Source: Deltaproteobacteria bacterium (GTDB lineage: Bacteria; Desulfobacterota; Desulfuromonadia; Geobacterales; Pseudopelobacteraceae). Taken from it: 64,000 nt of DNA. Positions 33,960 to 43,995 of this stretch are shown here, one piece after another. The stretch covers positions 37,316-101,315 of the forward strand of contig JAJXYO010000031.1 of the NCBI GenBank assembly GCA_021780495.1, given 5' to 3'. Under the pieces are notes generated by a model. It did no database searches and was not told the DNA's origin. It saw only the letters and a list, made by a program, of their open reading frames with translations. Each line of letters starts with the position of its first letter. The stretch's first letter is position 1. The position numbers were made by a program, and so were the translations under genes.

Positions 33960-34052
33960 TAGTACGTTGGAACATCTATAACCATCACCTTTACCCATCC
34001 TTGCGAGGGAGAAGCTTTGAAATCTCCCCAGACAAGGGGAGATTTAGAGGGT
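33960..34052. repeat. MITE-like repeat, copy 2
   Basis: Reverse-complement partner of 31508-31597: it starts GTACGTTGGAACATCTA and contains CTTTGAAATCTCCCC and GGGGAGATTTAGAG. It lies just upstream of the RodZ-like gene. The two copies flank the FHA-EAL and RodZ-like genes as inverted repeats 2.3 kb apart. Confidence 0.75.
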
Positions 34053-34264
34053 TTTGCTGCGAAAGAAACTGAGTTACATGGTACCAGCCCGTTAATATTG
34101 TACCGGTAAGCAGCCACAACACTTTTCATGAATGTACGCAAATAATTCAAAGGACACCGAAACAGGCAGAGAACGTGGCTAGCTTTCACAAGTAGCATAC
34201 TCATCAATAATTAGCAGTAGCATGAATTTTTTCGTGTCATTATTGACGACTAACCTCAGATCAC

Positions 34265-35155
34265 CTACATGTGATCGTTCGAGCGATTGCATAAATGTTG
34301 TTTAATTCTTGTAGAGATAATTCGGTTCAGACGGATAAGGAAATAATACTTGGACCGCGGCAACGTTTCATACAATAACAGGTTTATTCGAGATTTCGTA
34401 ATTTTCATCCATGCAATTATATGCCTTTTTCTGAACATACATTGTTTGCGAGGATGCTTCATGAGCGCCTTACGTCTCTCCGTCCAACTGCATCTGAGAT
34501 TTTCCGGTATATTTGACATACCGCCATCTGTCATTGATGCTTGTATCACCATCGGTATGTAAAGAGCATCATAATGTTCAAAAACGCGAAGAAGAAACTC
34601 GTAGTCTCCCGCAATCCTGAAACTCTCATCAAATTTACCAAACTCGGTAAACAAGGTACGTTTGTGTAGAGTCGCAACATGCGGAATTGTCATAAGTGTA
34701 AAAAAACCTTGTTTAGCAATTTCCCACGGTGCTCGAATTATTTTAATTATTGATTCCGATGAATCAACAAAGCTTAAATCTCCATAAACTATTGCGATGT
34801 TTTTTGTTAATGAAACGTCCATTGCAGAAACAATCCGTTCAAGGCTGGAGATGTCGGAGAAAAAATCATCGGCCCCCAAAAAGCAGACCCATTCACCAGT
34901 TGCCAATGCAAGACCTTTGTTCCAGGCAGAATATACTCCCGTGTCCGGTTCACTCACCATATGGTCGATGTTGCAACTATATTTTTTCAATACATCAACT
35001 GTTCCATCTGTGGAAGCGCCATCGATAATAATGTATTCAATACGCCGATAACGCTGAGCAATAACACTCTGAATCGACCTCTCAATGGTAGATACACTGT
35101 TTTTTACCGCTGTAATCACCGAAATTAGCGGTTGAGTCGTAAAGCTATCTTTCAT
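34265..35155 (-). CDS. GT2-family glycosyltransferase
   Basis: This 296-residue protein starts at ATG 35155 with GAGAG upstream; an ATG five codons earlier has no ribosome site. It has the GT-A fold signatures LISVITAVKNSVSTIERSIQSV, YIIIDGASTDGTVDVL and a DxD-type FLGADDFF, typical of inverting glycosyltransferases in O-antigen or capsule building. The gene is clearly more AT-rich than its neighbours and no other polysaccharide genes are present, which suggests acquisition. Donor and acceptor unknown. Confidence 0.85.
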   Translation of the reverse strand: MKDSFTTQPLISVITAVKNSVSTIERSIQSVIAQRYRRIEYIIIDGASTDGTVDVLKKYSCNIDHMVSEPDTGVYSAWNKGLALATGEWVCFLGADDFFSDISSLERIVSAMDVSLTKNIAIVYGDLSFVDSSESIIKIIRAPWEIAKQGFFTLMTIPHVATLHKRTLFTEFGKFDESFRIAGDYEFLLRVFEHYDALYIPMVIQASMTDGGMSNIPENLRCSWTERRKALMKHPRKQCMFRKRHIIAWMKITKSRINLLLYETLPRSKYYFLIRLNRIISTRIKQHLCNRSNDHM

Positions 35156-35206
35156 CAAACATTCTCTCATATTATATGGGTCGTCATAACATCGTAAAAA
35201 GGGAGC

Positions 35207-35950
35207 TTAACGCTCCCAGATTTCCTTCTTGTCCTTGCCCAGATAGGCCCGTTTAACCTCGACATTCTCCAGCAATTCATTTGACGGACCTTCCAGGATC
35301 ACCTTGCCGGTTTCCAGCACATAGCCCCGATCCGACAATTTCAGGGCCGCCTTGGCGTTTTGCTCCACCAGCAAGATGGTGGTGCCGTTCTCCCGGCGGA
35401 GCTGGTTGAGCACCCGGAAGATCTCCTGCACGATCAGCGGCGCCAGCCCCATGGAGGGTTCATCCAGCAGCAGCAATCGCGGCTTGGCCATCAGGGCCCG
35501 GCCGATGGCCAGCATCTGCTGTTCGCCGCCCGACATGGTACCGGCCAGCTGATGACGGCGCTCCAGCAGCCGGGGGAACAGGCTGAAGACCTGCCCCATA
35601 TCCTTGTGGATGGCAGCCTTGCCTTCGCGGCTGCGGTAACGCAGGTATGCTCCCAGCTCCAGATTATCCTCGACCGAGAGCGGTTTGAATACCTGGCGCC
35701 CTTCGGGCACCTGGGAGATGCCCAGCTTGACGATCCGGTCCGGAGGGAGTGCCGTCACCGGCTGCCTGCAGAAGAGCACCTCGCCGGCAGCGGCCGGGGT
35801 CATTCCGGAAATGGTGTTGAGGATGGTGGTCTTGCCGGCTCCGTTGGCTCCGATCAGGGTGACGATCTCTCCTTCGGCCAGATGCAGCGAAACATTCTTG
35901 AGAGCGTGAACCTTGCCATAGTAGGTATTGATATTTTTGAGGCGTAGCAT
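35207..35950 (-). CDS. livF: Branched-chain amino acid ABC transporter ATPase
   Basis: This 247-residue ATPase has Walker A GANGAGKTT, the signature MSGGEQQMLAIGRAL and Walker B LLLLDEPSMGLAPL. Length and the GYVLETGKVILEGPSNELL ending match LivF. It powers uptake together with LivG. The start overlaps the livG stop by one base; it is the last gene of the liv group. Confidence 0.93.
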   Translation of the reverse strand: MLRLKNINTYYGKVHALKNVSLHLAEGEIVTLIGANGAGKTTILNTISGMTPAAAGEVLFCRQPVTALPPDRIVKLGISQVPEGRQVFKPLSVEDNLELGAYLRYRSREGKAAIHKDMGQVFSLFPRLLERRHQLAGTMSGGEQQMLAIGRALMAKPRLLLLDEPSMGLAPLIVQEIFRVLNQLRRENGTTILLVEQNAKAALKLSDRGYVLETGKVILEGPSNELLENVEVKRAYLGKDKKEIWER

Positions 35951-36705
35951 CAGTCGTCGTCCCCCAGATAGGCTGCAATCACCTCATGGTTTTCCTGGAT
36001 CTCGCACGGAATCCCTTCGGTCAGTTTGCGCCCCAGGTTGAGGACCACGATCCGGTCACAGATGTCCATGACCAGCTCCATGTCATGCTCCACCAGTACT
36101 ACCGTAATACCCAGATCGCGGATACGCCGGATCAATTGCGCCAGCCCGAGGGTCTCCTGGCTGTTGAGTCCGGCCGCCGGCTCATCCATCAGGATAATGA
36201 CCGGCTCAGCGGCCAGTGCCCGGGCGATCTCCAGCATACGCCCCTTGCCGAAGGGGAGGTTGGCGGCCGTAACTCCCGCCAGATCGGCAATGCCGGTAAA
36301 CTCCAGCCACTTCAAGGCGCCAGAACGGATGCGGACTTCCTCCCTTCTGCTCCAGGGCATGCGCAGGGAACAGGCCAGCAGCCCGCTGGAACTGCGGGTA
36401 TGCAGGCCGACCATGACATTCTCCAGTACCGACATGCCGCCGAACAGCTCGATATTCTGAAAGGTGCGCACCAGGCCGAGCCGGACTAGTTTTTCGGGGG
36501 GCAGGCCGGAGACATCCGTATCGTTCAGCACCACGCGTCCGGCTGTCTGGGTATAGATGCCGGTGATGATGTTAAACAGTGTCGTCTTGCCGGCACCATT
36601 GGGTCCGATGACCCCGGTAATGTCCCCTTTTCGTATGGAGAAGGAGACGTCCTCCAGTGCCGTAACACCGCCAAAGATCTGGGTGATGCCGGAAACCTCA
36701 AGCAT
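35950..36705 (-). CDS. livG: Branched-chain amino acid ABC transporter ATPase
   Basis: This 251-residue ATPase has Walker A GPNGAGKTTLFN and Walker B VIILMDEPAAGLN. The ABC signature reads LPFGKGRMLEIARAL, an unusual variant of the common LSYGQQR. The ending EGIPCEIQENHEVIAAYLG is LivG-like. It overlaps livM by eight bases. Confidence 0.92.
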   Translation of the reverse strand: MLEVSGITQIFGGVTALEDVSFSIRKGDITGVIGPNGAGKTTLFNIITGIYTQTAGRVVLNDTDVSGLPPEKLVRLGLVRTFQNIELFGGMSVLENVMVGLHTRSSSGLLACSLRMPWSRREEVRIRSGALKWLEFTGIADLAGVTAANLPFGKGRMLEIARALAAEPVIILMDEPAAGLNSQETLGLAQLIRRIRDLGITVVLVEHDMELVMDICDRIVVLNLGRKLTEGIPCEIQENHEVIAAYLGDDD

Positions 36706-37654
36706 GCCGGTCGCCTCCCTTTTTCAGCAGCCGCCTGAAAAGATCCGGCACGCCCCGCACCAGCCCGCCCGGCATGAACATGACCATCAGCATCAGCAGA
36801 CCGCCGTAGATGATAATGTCATAGTCCTGGGCCGCCCGCAGGAACTCCGGCAGCAACGTCAGCAGGGCTGCGCCGAGAAAGGAACCGTAGATGCTCCCCA
36901 GTCCGCCGATGACAACCATGGTCAGCAATTCGATGGAGAAGTTGAACCCAAAAGAGGCCGGCGAGATGAAGGTCATGGTGTGGGCGTACAGACTGCCCGC
37001 CAGGGACGAGATCACGGCTGACAGGGCGAATATCTGCACCTTGAGCAGCCGGGCGTTGACACCCATGACCCGGGCGGCAACCTCCGAATCGTGCACGGCT
37101 CGCAGGGCGCGCCCCACCCGCGAATTGGCCAGGTTGAGGGTCAGCAGTATGGTAGCCAGTGTAAAGGACCAGATCAGGTAGTAGCTTGAAACATCGCTGT
37201 CGAAGTCCAGGCTGCCGATGGATAGGTTGGGAATGCCGGACAGGCCGGAAGGACCGCCGGTCAGATCAATGGTTTCGTTGAAGACGATATACATGATGAT
37301 CCCCATACCCAGGGTAGCCATGGCTAGGTAATGCCCCTTGAGCTTGAGGATCGGGAAACCGATCAGAAAGGCCAGGGAACCGACAACGACCGCTGCCAGC
37401 GGCATGGCCTGCCAGGGGTTCCAGCCATAGGTGGTGCTCAGCACGCCGGACAGGTAGGCGCCCAGTCCAAAGAAACCGGCATGCCCCAGGGAGATCTGGC
37501 CGCAATATCCCAACAGCAGGTTGAGGCCGATGGCCAGCATGGTGTTGATACCAACGAAGACCAGCACGTTCATCAGGTAGCCACCTTGAAAGGCCAGCGG
37601 CGCAGCCAGAATCATGGCGGCAAACAGCATAAATTTGAGCAGGTCGCGATGCAT
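36698..37654 (-). CDS. livM: Branched-chain amino acid ABC transporter permease
   Basis: This 318-residue inner-membrane protein has about eight to nine hydrophobic helices and the family motif GRALRAVHDSEVAARVMGVNA for contact with the ATPase. It pairs with LivH to form the translocation channel. A four-base gap separates it from livH and it overlaps livG, so all four are one operon. Confidence 0.92.
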   Translation of the reverse strand: MHRDLLKFMLFAAMILAAPLAFQGGYLMNVLVFVGINTMLAIGLNLLLGYCGQISLGHAGFFGLGAYLSGVLSTTYGWNPWQAMPLAAVVVGSLAFLIGFPILKLKGHYLAMATLGMGIIMYIVFNETIDLTGGPSGLSGIPNLSIGSLDFDSDVSSYYLIWSFTLATILLTLNLANSRVGRALRAVHDSEVAARVMGVNARLLKVQIFALSAVISSLAGSLYAHTMTFISPASFGFNFSIELLTMVVIGGLGSIYGSFLGAALLTLLPEFLRAAQDYDIIIYGGLLMLMVMFMPGGLVRGVPDLFRRLLKKGGDRHA

Positions 37655-37657
37655 CGG

Positions 37658-38539
37658 CTAGACCCTTTCGCTCTGGGCTTTGCCGAATAGTCCCTGGGGG
37701 CGGACAAACAGGATCAGAAGCAGCACGATAAAAGCAATCGCATCCTTGTAGCCCGATGAAATCAGGCCGGCACCCAGAGACTCGAGCACCCCCAGCAGCA
37801 GGCCGCCCACCACGGTGGCCCCACCACTGCTCATGCCCCCGATGATGGCGGCACAAAAGCCCTTCAGACCGAGCATGACACCGACATCATAGGCCGTCAT
37901 GGTCAGTGGGGCCACGATGATACCGGCCACCGACCCCATGGCCGAACTGATGATGAACGAGAAGAGTACCATGCGGCGGACATCGATCCCCACCAGACCG
38001 GCGGCACGCCGGTTGTAGGAACAGGCACGCATGGCCTTGCCGCTGATGGTGTGATAAAAATAGAATTTATTCGCCGCGACGATCAGCAGGGTTATGCCCA
38101 TTATCCAGAGGTGCTGGGGCAGAATCGTGGCGCCGCCGACGGCAATCGGATCATCACCGCTGAACGAGGGGATCGAATGGGTGTCTTTACCCCACAGCAA
38201 CATGGCCAGACCGCGGATCAGGATGCTGCCGCCGATCGTAATGATGACCAGGTTGATGGGAGTAGGCCGGCGTAGCGGGCGGATCGCCAGGCGTTCAAAC
38301 AGCATGCCGGCCGCTGTCGAGGCGGCCACCGCACAGGGAATTGCTGCCCACAACGGCAGCTTGAGCGTTTCCAGAAAAAACAGCGTCAACATACCACCCA
38401 GCATGACGAACTCACCCTGGGCAAAGTTGATAATCCCGGTAGCGTTATAGATGATGGAAAATCCGATACCTATCAGGGCGTAGATGGCGCCGGTGGATAA
38501 ACCGGAAAGGGTATACTGGAGTAGCTGATCGAACTGCAT
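37658..38539 (-). CDS. livH: Branched-chain amino acid ABC transporter permease
   Basis: This 293-residue membrane protein begins MQFDQLLQYTLSGLSTGAIYALIGIGFSIIYNATG, the LivH signature, and has GKAMRACSYNRRAAGLVGID as the coupling loop. About eight membrane segments. A 28-bp palindrome lies between it and the upstream binding-protein gene. Confidence 0.92.
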   Translation of the reverse strand: MQFDQLLQYTLSGLSTGAIYALIGIGFSIIYNATGIINFAQGEFVMLGGMLTLFFLETLKLPLWAAIPCAVAASTAAGMLFERLAIRPLRRPTPINLVIITIGGSILIRGLAMLLWGKDTHSIPSFSGDDPIAVGGATILPQHLWIMGITLLIVAANKFYFYHTISGKAMRACSYNRRAAGLVGIDVRRMVLFSFIISSAMGSVAGIIVAPLTMTAYDVGVMLGLKGFCAAIIGGMSSGGATVVGGLLLGVLESLGAGLISSGYKDAIAFIVLLLILFVRPQGLFGKAQSERV

Positions 38540-38553
38540 GGCACCTCATAAAC

Positions 38554-38581
38554 GTAGGGGCGAACGATTGTTCGCCCCTAC
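38554..38581. repeat. Single GTAGGGGCGAA palindrome between binding-protein and permease genes (copy G)
   Basis: The 28-bp perfect hairpin GTAGGGGCGAAC / GTTCGCCCCTAC with a 4-nt loop has the same ends as the hsd-locus repeats. It sits where REP hairpins in other bacteria protect upstream mRNA so that the binding protein is made in excess (inference). Confidence 0.8.
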
Positions 38582-38604
38582 AATATATACGTGTATTTTG
38601 ATGG

Positions 38605-39744
38605 TTACTTTACGATAACCCAATCCCGGCCCTTGACCTCGACCAGTACAAAGGCGTCCTTGCCCAAGCCGGCATGATCGTGAGCCGAATAGGTGAATGT
38701 GCCGCCAATGCCGTGAAACTGCCGGGTCTTTTCCAACTGGTCACGGATGGTGGCGGCTGAATTTCCGCCGCGCTCGATAGCTCCTTTCAACAGCATGACA
38801 GCATCCCAGGCGTGCCCGGCAAAATGGTCGCCTTCCGCATGGTAATGCCGTTGGTAATCCTTGACAAAAGTCATCAGCGATTTTTTCTGGGGGTCCGATT
38901 TCGGCAGAAGCCCGGCAACCAGCACCTTGCCCGAAGGAATTCTGATGCCTTCGGCGGCGTCACCGGCCAGCTCGATGAATTTCCTGGAGGAAACGCCATG
39001 GCTCATGTAGAGCGGGATCTTGAGACCAAGCTGTCTTGCATTCCTGGCGATCACCGCCGGTCCAGGATTGGTGCCCCAGCAGATGATGGCATCCGGTTTG
39101 ATGCCGCGGATCCTGGTCAGCTGGGCGGTCATGTCGGTGTCCTTGGGACCATAGGTATCATCGGACACAACCGTAATTCCGAACCTGGCGGCCTGTGCCT
39201 TGAGTTGTTCGCGCCCCGAAGAGCCGAAGCCGTCGGAGACCGTCAGGATCGACACCCGGCGGACCCGCTGTTTTTGAAGCTGCTGGTAGATTCTGCCGAC
39301 CGCCAGGGTATCGTTCTGAGCCGTTTTAAAGACCCATCTTTTCACCGGTTCGGTGATCTTGATCCCGGCTGAACAGGAAATCAGCGGAATGTGATCCTTC
39401 TCGGCTACCGGAATGACCGCCATGGATTCTCCGGTTGTACTGGGACCGATGATAGCCAGCACCTTGTCGTCCTTGATCAGCCTGGTTGCCAGTTGCACAG
39501 CCTTGGTGGCGTCACCGGATGTGTCGTACACGACCAGTTCCAGCTTGTGACCTTTGACACCACCGGCAGCATTGATTTCATCGACGACCATTTTGGCACT
39601 GTTTCGTTCCGGTTCTCCCAGAAAAGAGGCTGGACCGGTCACCGCAAACAGGGCGCCGATCTTGATGGGCGCGGCGGCAAGCGCAGCCGTCGCAACGATC
39701 AGGGAACCAAGGACTATTAAGGATGAAATGACACGAATTCGCAT
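38605..39744 (-). CDS. livK: Periplasmic amino-acid binding protein (LivK family)
   Basis: This 379-residue protein has a signal peptide (VLGSLIVATAALAAA) and the type I binding fold: PIKIGALFAVTGPASFLGEPERNSAKMVVDEINAAGG, IGPSTTGESMAVIPVAEK and YGPKDTDMTAQLTRIRGIKPD. It captures ligand for LivHMGF. It is a close paralogue of the protein encoded next upstream. Exact ligand, branched-chain versus aromatic, cannot be read from sequence. Confidence 0.9.
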   Translation of the reverse strand: MRIRVISSLIVLGSLIVATAALAAAPIKIGALFAVTGPASFLGEPERNSAKMVVDEINAAGGVKGHKLELVVYDTSGDATKAVQLATRLIKDDKVLAIIGPSTTGESMAVIPVAEKDHIPLISCSAGIKITEPVKRWVFKTAQNDTLAVGRIYQQLQKQRVRRVSILTVSDGFGSSGREQLKAQAARFGITVVSDDTYGPKDTDMTAQLTRIRGIKPDAIICWGTNPGPAVIARNARQLGLKIPLYMSHGVSSRKFIELAGDAAEGIRIPSGKVLVAGLLPKSDPQKKSLMTFVKDYQRHYHAEGDHFAGHAWDAVMLLKGAIERGGNSAATIRDQLEKTRQFHGIGGTFTYSAHDHAGLGKDAFVLVEVKGRDWVIVK

Positions 39745-39776
39745 GTAGACAACCCCCTCAAATTAGATATGTGTTC

Positions 39777-40922
39777 TTACTTGATCAACACCCAGTCACC
39801 TTTCGATATCTTGACCATCTCAAAGGCTGAAAGGTCGAGGCCGTTATGATCCTTGGGCGACATGGTGAAGATCCCCGAAATACTGACCAGATTCCGGGTC
39901 TGCTCAATACCGCTTCTGATCCGTTCCGGGGATGCACCTGCTTTTCTGATGGCCGAGCTAGCCAGCAGGAAGGCGTCGTAGGCATACCCGCCAAAGGTGG
40001 AAGCCTCGCTACCGTAGTTTTTTTTGTAAGCCTGATCGTACTCCTTGAGCAACTTGTACTGCGGATCGTTTTTAGGCAGCACGTCATAGACGGCCAGCTT
40101 GCCGGCCGGCAACATAACACCCTCGGCCGATGCAGCACCGGCCAGTTCGATAAACCTCTTCGAAGCAACTCCATGACTCATATACAGTGGAACCTTGATG
40201 CCGAGCTGCCGCACATTTTTGGTGATCACCGCCGGCCCGGGATTGGTCCCCCAGCAGATGATGGCGTCCGGCTTGATACCGCGGATTTTGGTCAACTGGG
40301 CCGTCATATCGGTATCTTTGGGGCCATAGACCTCATCGGCAACGATTCTAAAACCCTTCTTTCCGGCAAGCGCCTTGATCTGTTCACGCCCGGAAGCGCC
40401 AAAACCATCGGTGACGGTCAGAAGCGCGATCGTTTTCTGTTTATGCTTTGCCATATAGTTGAGAATCTTCTCGGCGGCAATATGGTCGTTGGCAGGCGTT
40501 TTGAACACCCAGTGCTTGACGGGATCGGTAATCTTGATACCGGCCGCACACGAAATCAGAGGTATCCGCTCTCTTTCCACCACCGGGATGATCGCCATGG
40601 ATTCACCGGTTGTACTCGGCCCGATAATAATCGCGACCTTGTCATCCTTGATCAGCCTGGTAGCCAGCTGTACCGCCTTGGTAGCATCTCCGCCGGTGTC
40701 GTAGATGACCGCTTCCAGCTTGATACCGTTGATGCCCCCCCTGCTGTTGGTGTTCCTGACCAGCATCTCCAGGGTCTTTTTCTCCGGTTCACCCAGAAAT
40801 GACGCCGGTCCGGTAACCGCAAACAGGCCTCCAATCTTGAGGGTGCCGGCAGCAAAGGCCGCCGCGGCTGTCAGGAGCCCGATACATACCGCACTGCAGA
40901 CGACAACACATCGTTTCATCAT
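39777..40922 (-). CDS. Second periplasmic amino-acid binding protein (LivK family)
   Basis: I chose the ATG at 40922, five bases after GGAGG; upstream in-frame codons overlap the ACT-domain gene. The 381-residue product has a signal peptide (GLLTAAAAFAAG) and the same KIGGLFAVTGPASFLGEP start and YGPKDTDMTAQLTKIRG block as its neighbour. Two binding proteins sharing one permease widen the ligand range in known Liv systems. Confidence 0.9.
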   Translation of the reverse strand: MMKRCVVVCSAVCIGLLTAAAAFAAGTLKIGGLFAVTGPASFLGEPEKKTLEMLVRNTNSRGGINGIKLEAVIYDTGGDATKAVQLATRLIKDDKVAIIIGPSTTGESMAIIPVVERERIPLISCAAGIKITDPVKHWVFKTPANDHIAAEKILNYMAKHKQKTIALLTVTDGFGASGREQIKALAGKKGFRIVADEVYGPKDTDMTAQLTKIRGIKPDAIICWGTNPGPAVITKNVRQLGIKVPLYMSHGVASKRFIELAGAASAEGVMLPAGKLAVYDVLPKNDPQYKLLKEYDQAYKKNYGSEASTFGGYAYDAFLLASSAIRKAGASPERIRSGIEQTRNLVSISGIFTMSPKDHNGLDLSAFEMVKISKGDWVLIK

Positions 40923-40944
40923 GTTTACCTCCCCGGGATGGATG

Positions 40945-41376
40945 TTACATACTGTAGAGACGTTCGCCTTCCAGAATAGTGAAACCACTGCCAGTGAGCG
41001 TATGAATAGCCTTGTCGGTATCATCGAAACGGAAGATGATCACTGCATTGCCGGCACAGCGCTCGACAAAGGCGTACATGTACTCCACGTTAATCCGGTC
41101 CGTATCCAGGGCTTGCAGGATGCACGACAGGCCGCCGGGACGATCAGGCACCTCCACGGCAATCACCTCGGTCTTGTTGACGGTGAAACCGCACTCTTTC
41201 AGCACGGACTTGGCCTTTTCCACATCGTTGACGATCAGGCGCAGAATACCGAAATCGGACGTGTCAGCCAGGGATAACGCCCGGATGTTGATGCCGGCAT
41301 CCCCGAGGATGCGGGTAATCTCTGCCAAACGTCCGGATTTGTTTTCGATAAAAATGGATATCTGTTCGACTTTCAT
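40945..41376 (-). CDS. Tandem ACT-domain protein
   Basis: This 143-residue protein is made of two ACT domains ([31 protein letters not shown] and [20 protein letters not shown]). Stand-alone double-ACT proteins bind amino acids and adjust enzymes or transport. Its place between binding protein and phenylacetate-CoA ligase genes is the usual one in Geobacter-like genomes, so it probably senses aromatic or branched amino acids (inference). Confidence 0.88.
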   Translation of the reverse strand: MKVEQISIFIENKSGRLAEITRILGDAGINIRALSLADTSDFGILRLIVNDVEKAKSVLKECGFTVNKTEVIAVEVPDRPGGLSCILQALDTDRINVEYMYAFVERCAGNAVIIFRFDDTDKAIHTLTGSGFTILEGERLYSM

Positions 41377-41406
41377 ATGTTACCCCCATCATCCATAAGC
41401 AGTGGT

Positions 41407-42708
41407 TTATAGTTTTCTATTATCAATCACCCGCTTGGCCTTGCCCTCGCTGCGCTGGATGGTCTTGGGTTCCACCAGTTTGGCGCTGCAGGTGACACCC
41501 AGCATATCCTTGATCTCCTTCTCGATCTGTTTGGCCAAACGTTGCAGCACCTTGACCTCATCGGAGAACAGCCGTTCATCGACCTCCACCTGCACTTCCA
41601 GGGTATCCAGGTTACCGATGCGGTCAACAACCAGCAGGTAGTGCGGCTCCACCCCTTCAATGCCGACCAGGATGGCCTCGATCTGGGAAGGAAACACATT
41701 GACGCCGCGGATGATAAGCATATCGTCGGACCGGCCGCTCATGCGGGTGATGCGGGCATGGCTGCGGCCACAGATGCAGGGCTCGTAGGTCAGGCTGGTG
41801 ATGTCGCGGGTACGGTAGCGGATCAACGGAATGCCCTGCTTGGTAATGGTGGTGATGACCAGCTCACCCCGCTCGCCTTCCGCCAGCCGTTGACCGGTCT
41901 GGGGGTTGATGATCTCGGGGATGAAATGGTCTTCCCAGATATGCAGCCCCTGTTTGGCCTCGATGCATTCGATAGCGACCCCCGGTCCCATGATCTCGGA
42001 CAGGCCATAGATGTCAATGGCAGCCAGATTGAGTTTCGCCTCGATTTCTCCCCGCATGGCCTCGGACCATGGCTCGGCACCGAAGATACCGACCCTGAGC
42101 TTGAGCTTTTTGAAATCAACCCCTTCAGCTTTGGCTTCTTCGGCCATGAAGAGCGAATAGGATGGGGTGCAGGTCAGTACGGTTGAACCAAAGTCCTGCA
42201 TGATCATGATCTGGCGCTTGGTGTTGCCGCCCGAGATGGGAATGACCGAAGCCCCCAGCCGCTCGGCGCCGTAATGGGCACCCAGCCCCCCCGTGAACAG
42301 ACCGTAGCCGTAGGCATTATGGATAATATCACCCTTGTGGGCCCCGGCTGCGACGAAGGAGCGCGCCATCAGTTCGGACCAGGTCTCGATATCCCGGTGG
42401 GTGTAGCCGACGACCGTCGGTTTTCCGGTGGTTCCGCTGGAGGCGTGGATGCGGACGATCTCATCCATCGGCGCCGCAAACAGGCCGTAGGGATAGGAGT
42501 CGCGCATATCCTGTTTGGTGGTAAAGGGCAGGCGTTGCAGATCGTCCAGACCCTGAATATCAGCTGGGCGGACACCATACCTTTCGAACAATGCCTTATA
42601 AAACGGTACGTTGGCATACACTCGTTCAAGCACTGATTGCAGGCGTTTCAGCTGTAATGCTTCCAGTGCCGGCCGGGGAAGGGTTTCGAATTCCTCATTG
42701 TAAAACAT
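41407..42708 (-). CDS. paaK: Phenylacetate-CoA ligase
   Basis: This 433-residue enzyme starts at ATG 42708 with GAGG upstream. It has the AMP-forming motif [34 protein letters not shown] and RTRDIT, with the C-terminal [20 protein letters not shown]. It activates phenylacetate and similar arylacetates to CoA esters. Beside iorAB it would re-activate or conserve energy from arylacetyl-CoA formed during aromatic amino-acid oxidation. Confidence 0.92.
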   Translation of the reverse strand: MFYNEEFETLPRPALEALQLKRLQSVLERVYANVPFYKALFERYGVRPADIQGLDDLQRLPFTTKQDMRDSYPYGLFAAPMDEIVRIHASSGTTGKPTVVGYTHRDIETWSELMARSFVAAGAHKGDIIHNAYGYGLFTGGLGAHYGAERLGASVIPISGGNTKRQIMIMQDFGSTVLTCTPSYSLFMAEEAKAEGVDFKKLKLRVGIFGAEPWSEAMRGEIEAKLNLAAIDIYGLSEIMGPGVAIECIEAKQGLHIWEDHFIPEIINPQTGQRLAEGERGELVITTITKQGIPLIRYRTRDITSLTYEPCICGRSHARITRMSGRSDDMLIIRGVNVFPSQIEAILVGIEGVEPHYLLVVDRIGNLDTLEVQVEVDERLFSDEVKVLQRLAKQIEKEIKDMLGVTCSAKLVEPKTIQRSEGKAKRVIDNRKL

Positions 42709-42797
42709 ACGTGCGCTACCTCGCATAACTATCTATCGCGGCGTGCGTGCCGCTGAAACCGGGCTGAAAGCCTCGCGACGCTCAGCGCTCATCAATA

Positions 42798-43415
42798 CTA
42801 CAGGCAGCAGTTTCCCGAACCATGTGCCTCCGGCTGCTCAGCCAGTAGCCCCGCGGAAAAACTCTCCAACGTGTATCCGTTGACAACGGTATCCAGGTGA
42901 CCATCGTTGGGACAGAACAGCAGCCCATGAACCGGCACATCCTTTGGAATCAATGGGTTGTGCCTGAGTATCTTAACTACCCGTTCAATGTTTTCGACGG
43001 GATGGGAGAAGATGCCCAGCCACTGTTTCAGGTCAGGAACGTGGATGTCGATCACGTCCGGCGAGATGCCGCGCCGAATCATATCGCTCTTGACCAGATC
43101 GGCATCGATCTCGGCCATACCACAGTCGCGATGGCCGATGACAAAGATCTCTTCCACCCCCAGCATGAAGATGCCGGCTACCAGACTGCGGATAACAGCG
43201 CCGGACATGGGATCGACAATCGTGTTGCCGGCGTTCTTGATGACCTTGGCCTCACCCCGTTTGAGCCCCATGGCCGGTTCAAGAAAATCAACCAGACGGG
43301 TGTCCATGCAGGTAAAGATGGCAATCTGTTTTTTCGGGGATTTGGGCAGCGGCGGAAAGGCGTTGGGCCGCACAAAGTTCCTGTTGGATGAAATAATCGT
43401 TTCCAGCTTGCTCAT
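42798..43415 (-). CDS. Beta-class carbonic anhydrase
   Basis: This 205-residue enzyme has zinc-site motifs FTCMDTRLVDFLE (Cys and the Asp-Arg dyad) and VIGHRDCGMAEI (His and Cys). It interconverts CO2 and bicarbonate. It starts one base before the iorB stop region and is thus embedded in the ior/paaK transcript, where IorAB releases CO2. That functional link is inference. Confidence 0.9.
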   Translation of the reverse strand: MSKLETIISSNRNFVRPNAFPPLPKSPKKQIAIFTCMDTRLVDFLEPAMGLKRGEAKVIKNAGNTIVDPMSGAVIRSLVAGIFMLGVEEIFVIGHRDCGMAEIDADLVKSDMIRRGISPDVIDIHVPDLKQWLGIFSHPVENIERVVKILRHNPLIPKDVPVHGLLFCPNDGHLDTVVNGYTLESFSAGLLAEQPEAHGSGNCCL

Positions 43416-43416
43416 A

Positions 43417-43995
43417 TTACAGCTCCCTGCCGATCAGGAAGGCCTGTTTATTGACCACCAGCGCCTTGGGCGGCACCATCTTCTCCAGGGCCTGCATCCA
43501 GAAACCCTCCGCAATGGCCAGACGCCGGGAAACGGCGCCCAGCAGCACCGTGTTGGCGGCCCTGACATTGCCGGCGTCATGGGCTATTTTCTGACCATCC
43601 ACCAACAGGAAATCGGGGAAAAGAGCCCTGATCCGCTCCACCAGACCGGCAGGATAGGTTTCCTGCCCCATCAACACGGATGGCGGCGAGATCTTCAGAT
43701 CGTTGGCTACCACCGTTCCGCCGGATCTGATCAGCGGCAGAGCGCGGCAGGTCTCCATCAGCTCGAAGCCAAAGAGGATATCGCCCTCTCCTTCCGGAAT
43801 GATCGGAGAGAAGACCTCCTGACCGTAGCGGACATGGGAGACGACACTCCCTCCACGCTGGGACATGCCGTGGATTTCACTCTTTTTGACATCGAAACCG
43901 GCCAGCATGGCGGCTTCGGAAAGTATCTCGGAGGCCAGCAGGATACCTTGGCCGCCAACGCCTACCAGAAGGATATTGGTAATCTGCTGGGTCAT
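43417..43995 (-). CDS. iorB: Indolepyruvate:ferredoxin oxidoreductase, beta subunit
   Basis: This 192-residue protein has NILLVGVGGQGILLASEIL and EIHGMSQRGGSVVSHVRYG, the family hallmarks. It forms the small subunit that, with IorA, oxidatively decarboxylates aryl pyruvates to aryl-CoA using ferredoxin. It overlaps iorA by four bases. Confidence 0.93.
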   Translation of the reverse strand: MTQQITNILLVGVGGQGILLASEILSEAAMLAGFDVKKSEIHGMSQRGGSVVSHVRYGQEVFSPIIPEGEGDILFGFELMETCRALPLIRSGGTVVANDLKISPPSVLMGQETYPAGLVERIRALFPDFLLVDGQKIAHDAGNVRAANTVLLGAVSRRLAIAEGFWMQALEKMVPPKALVVNKQAFLIGREL

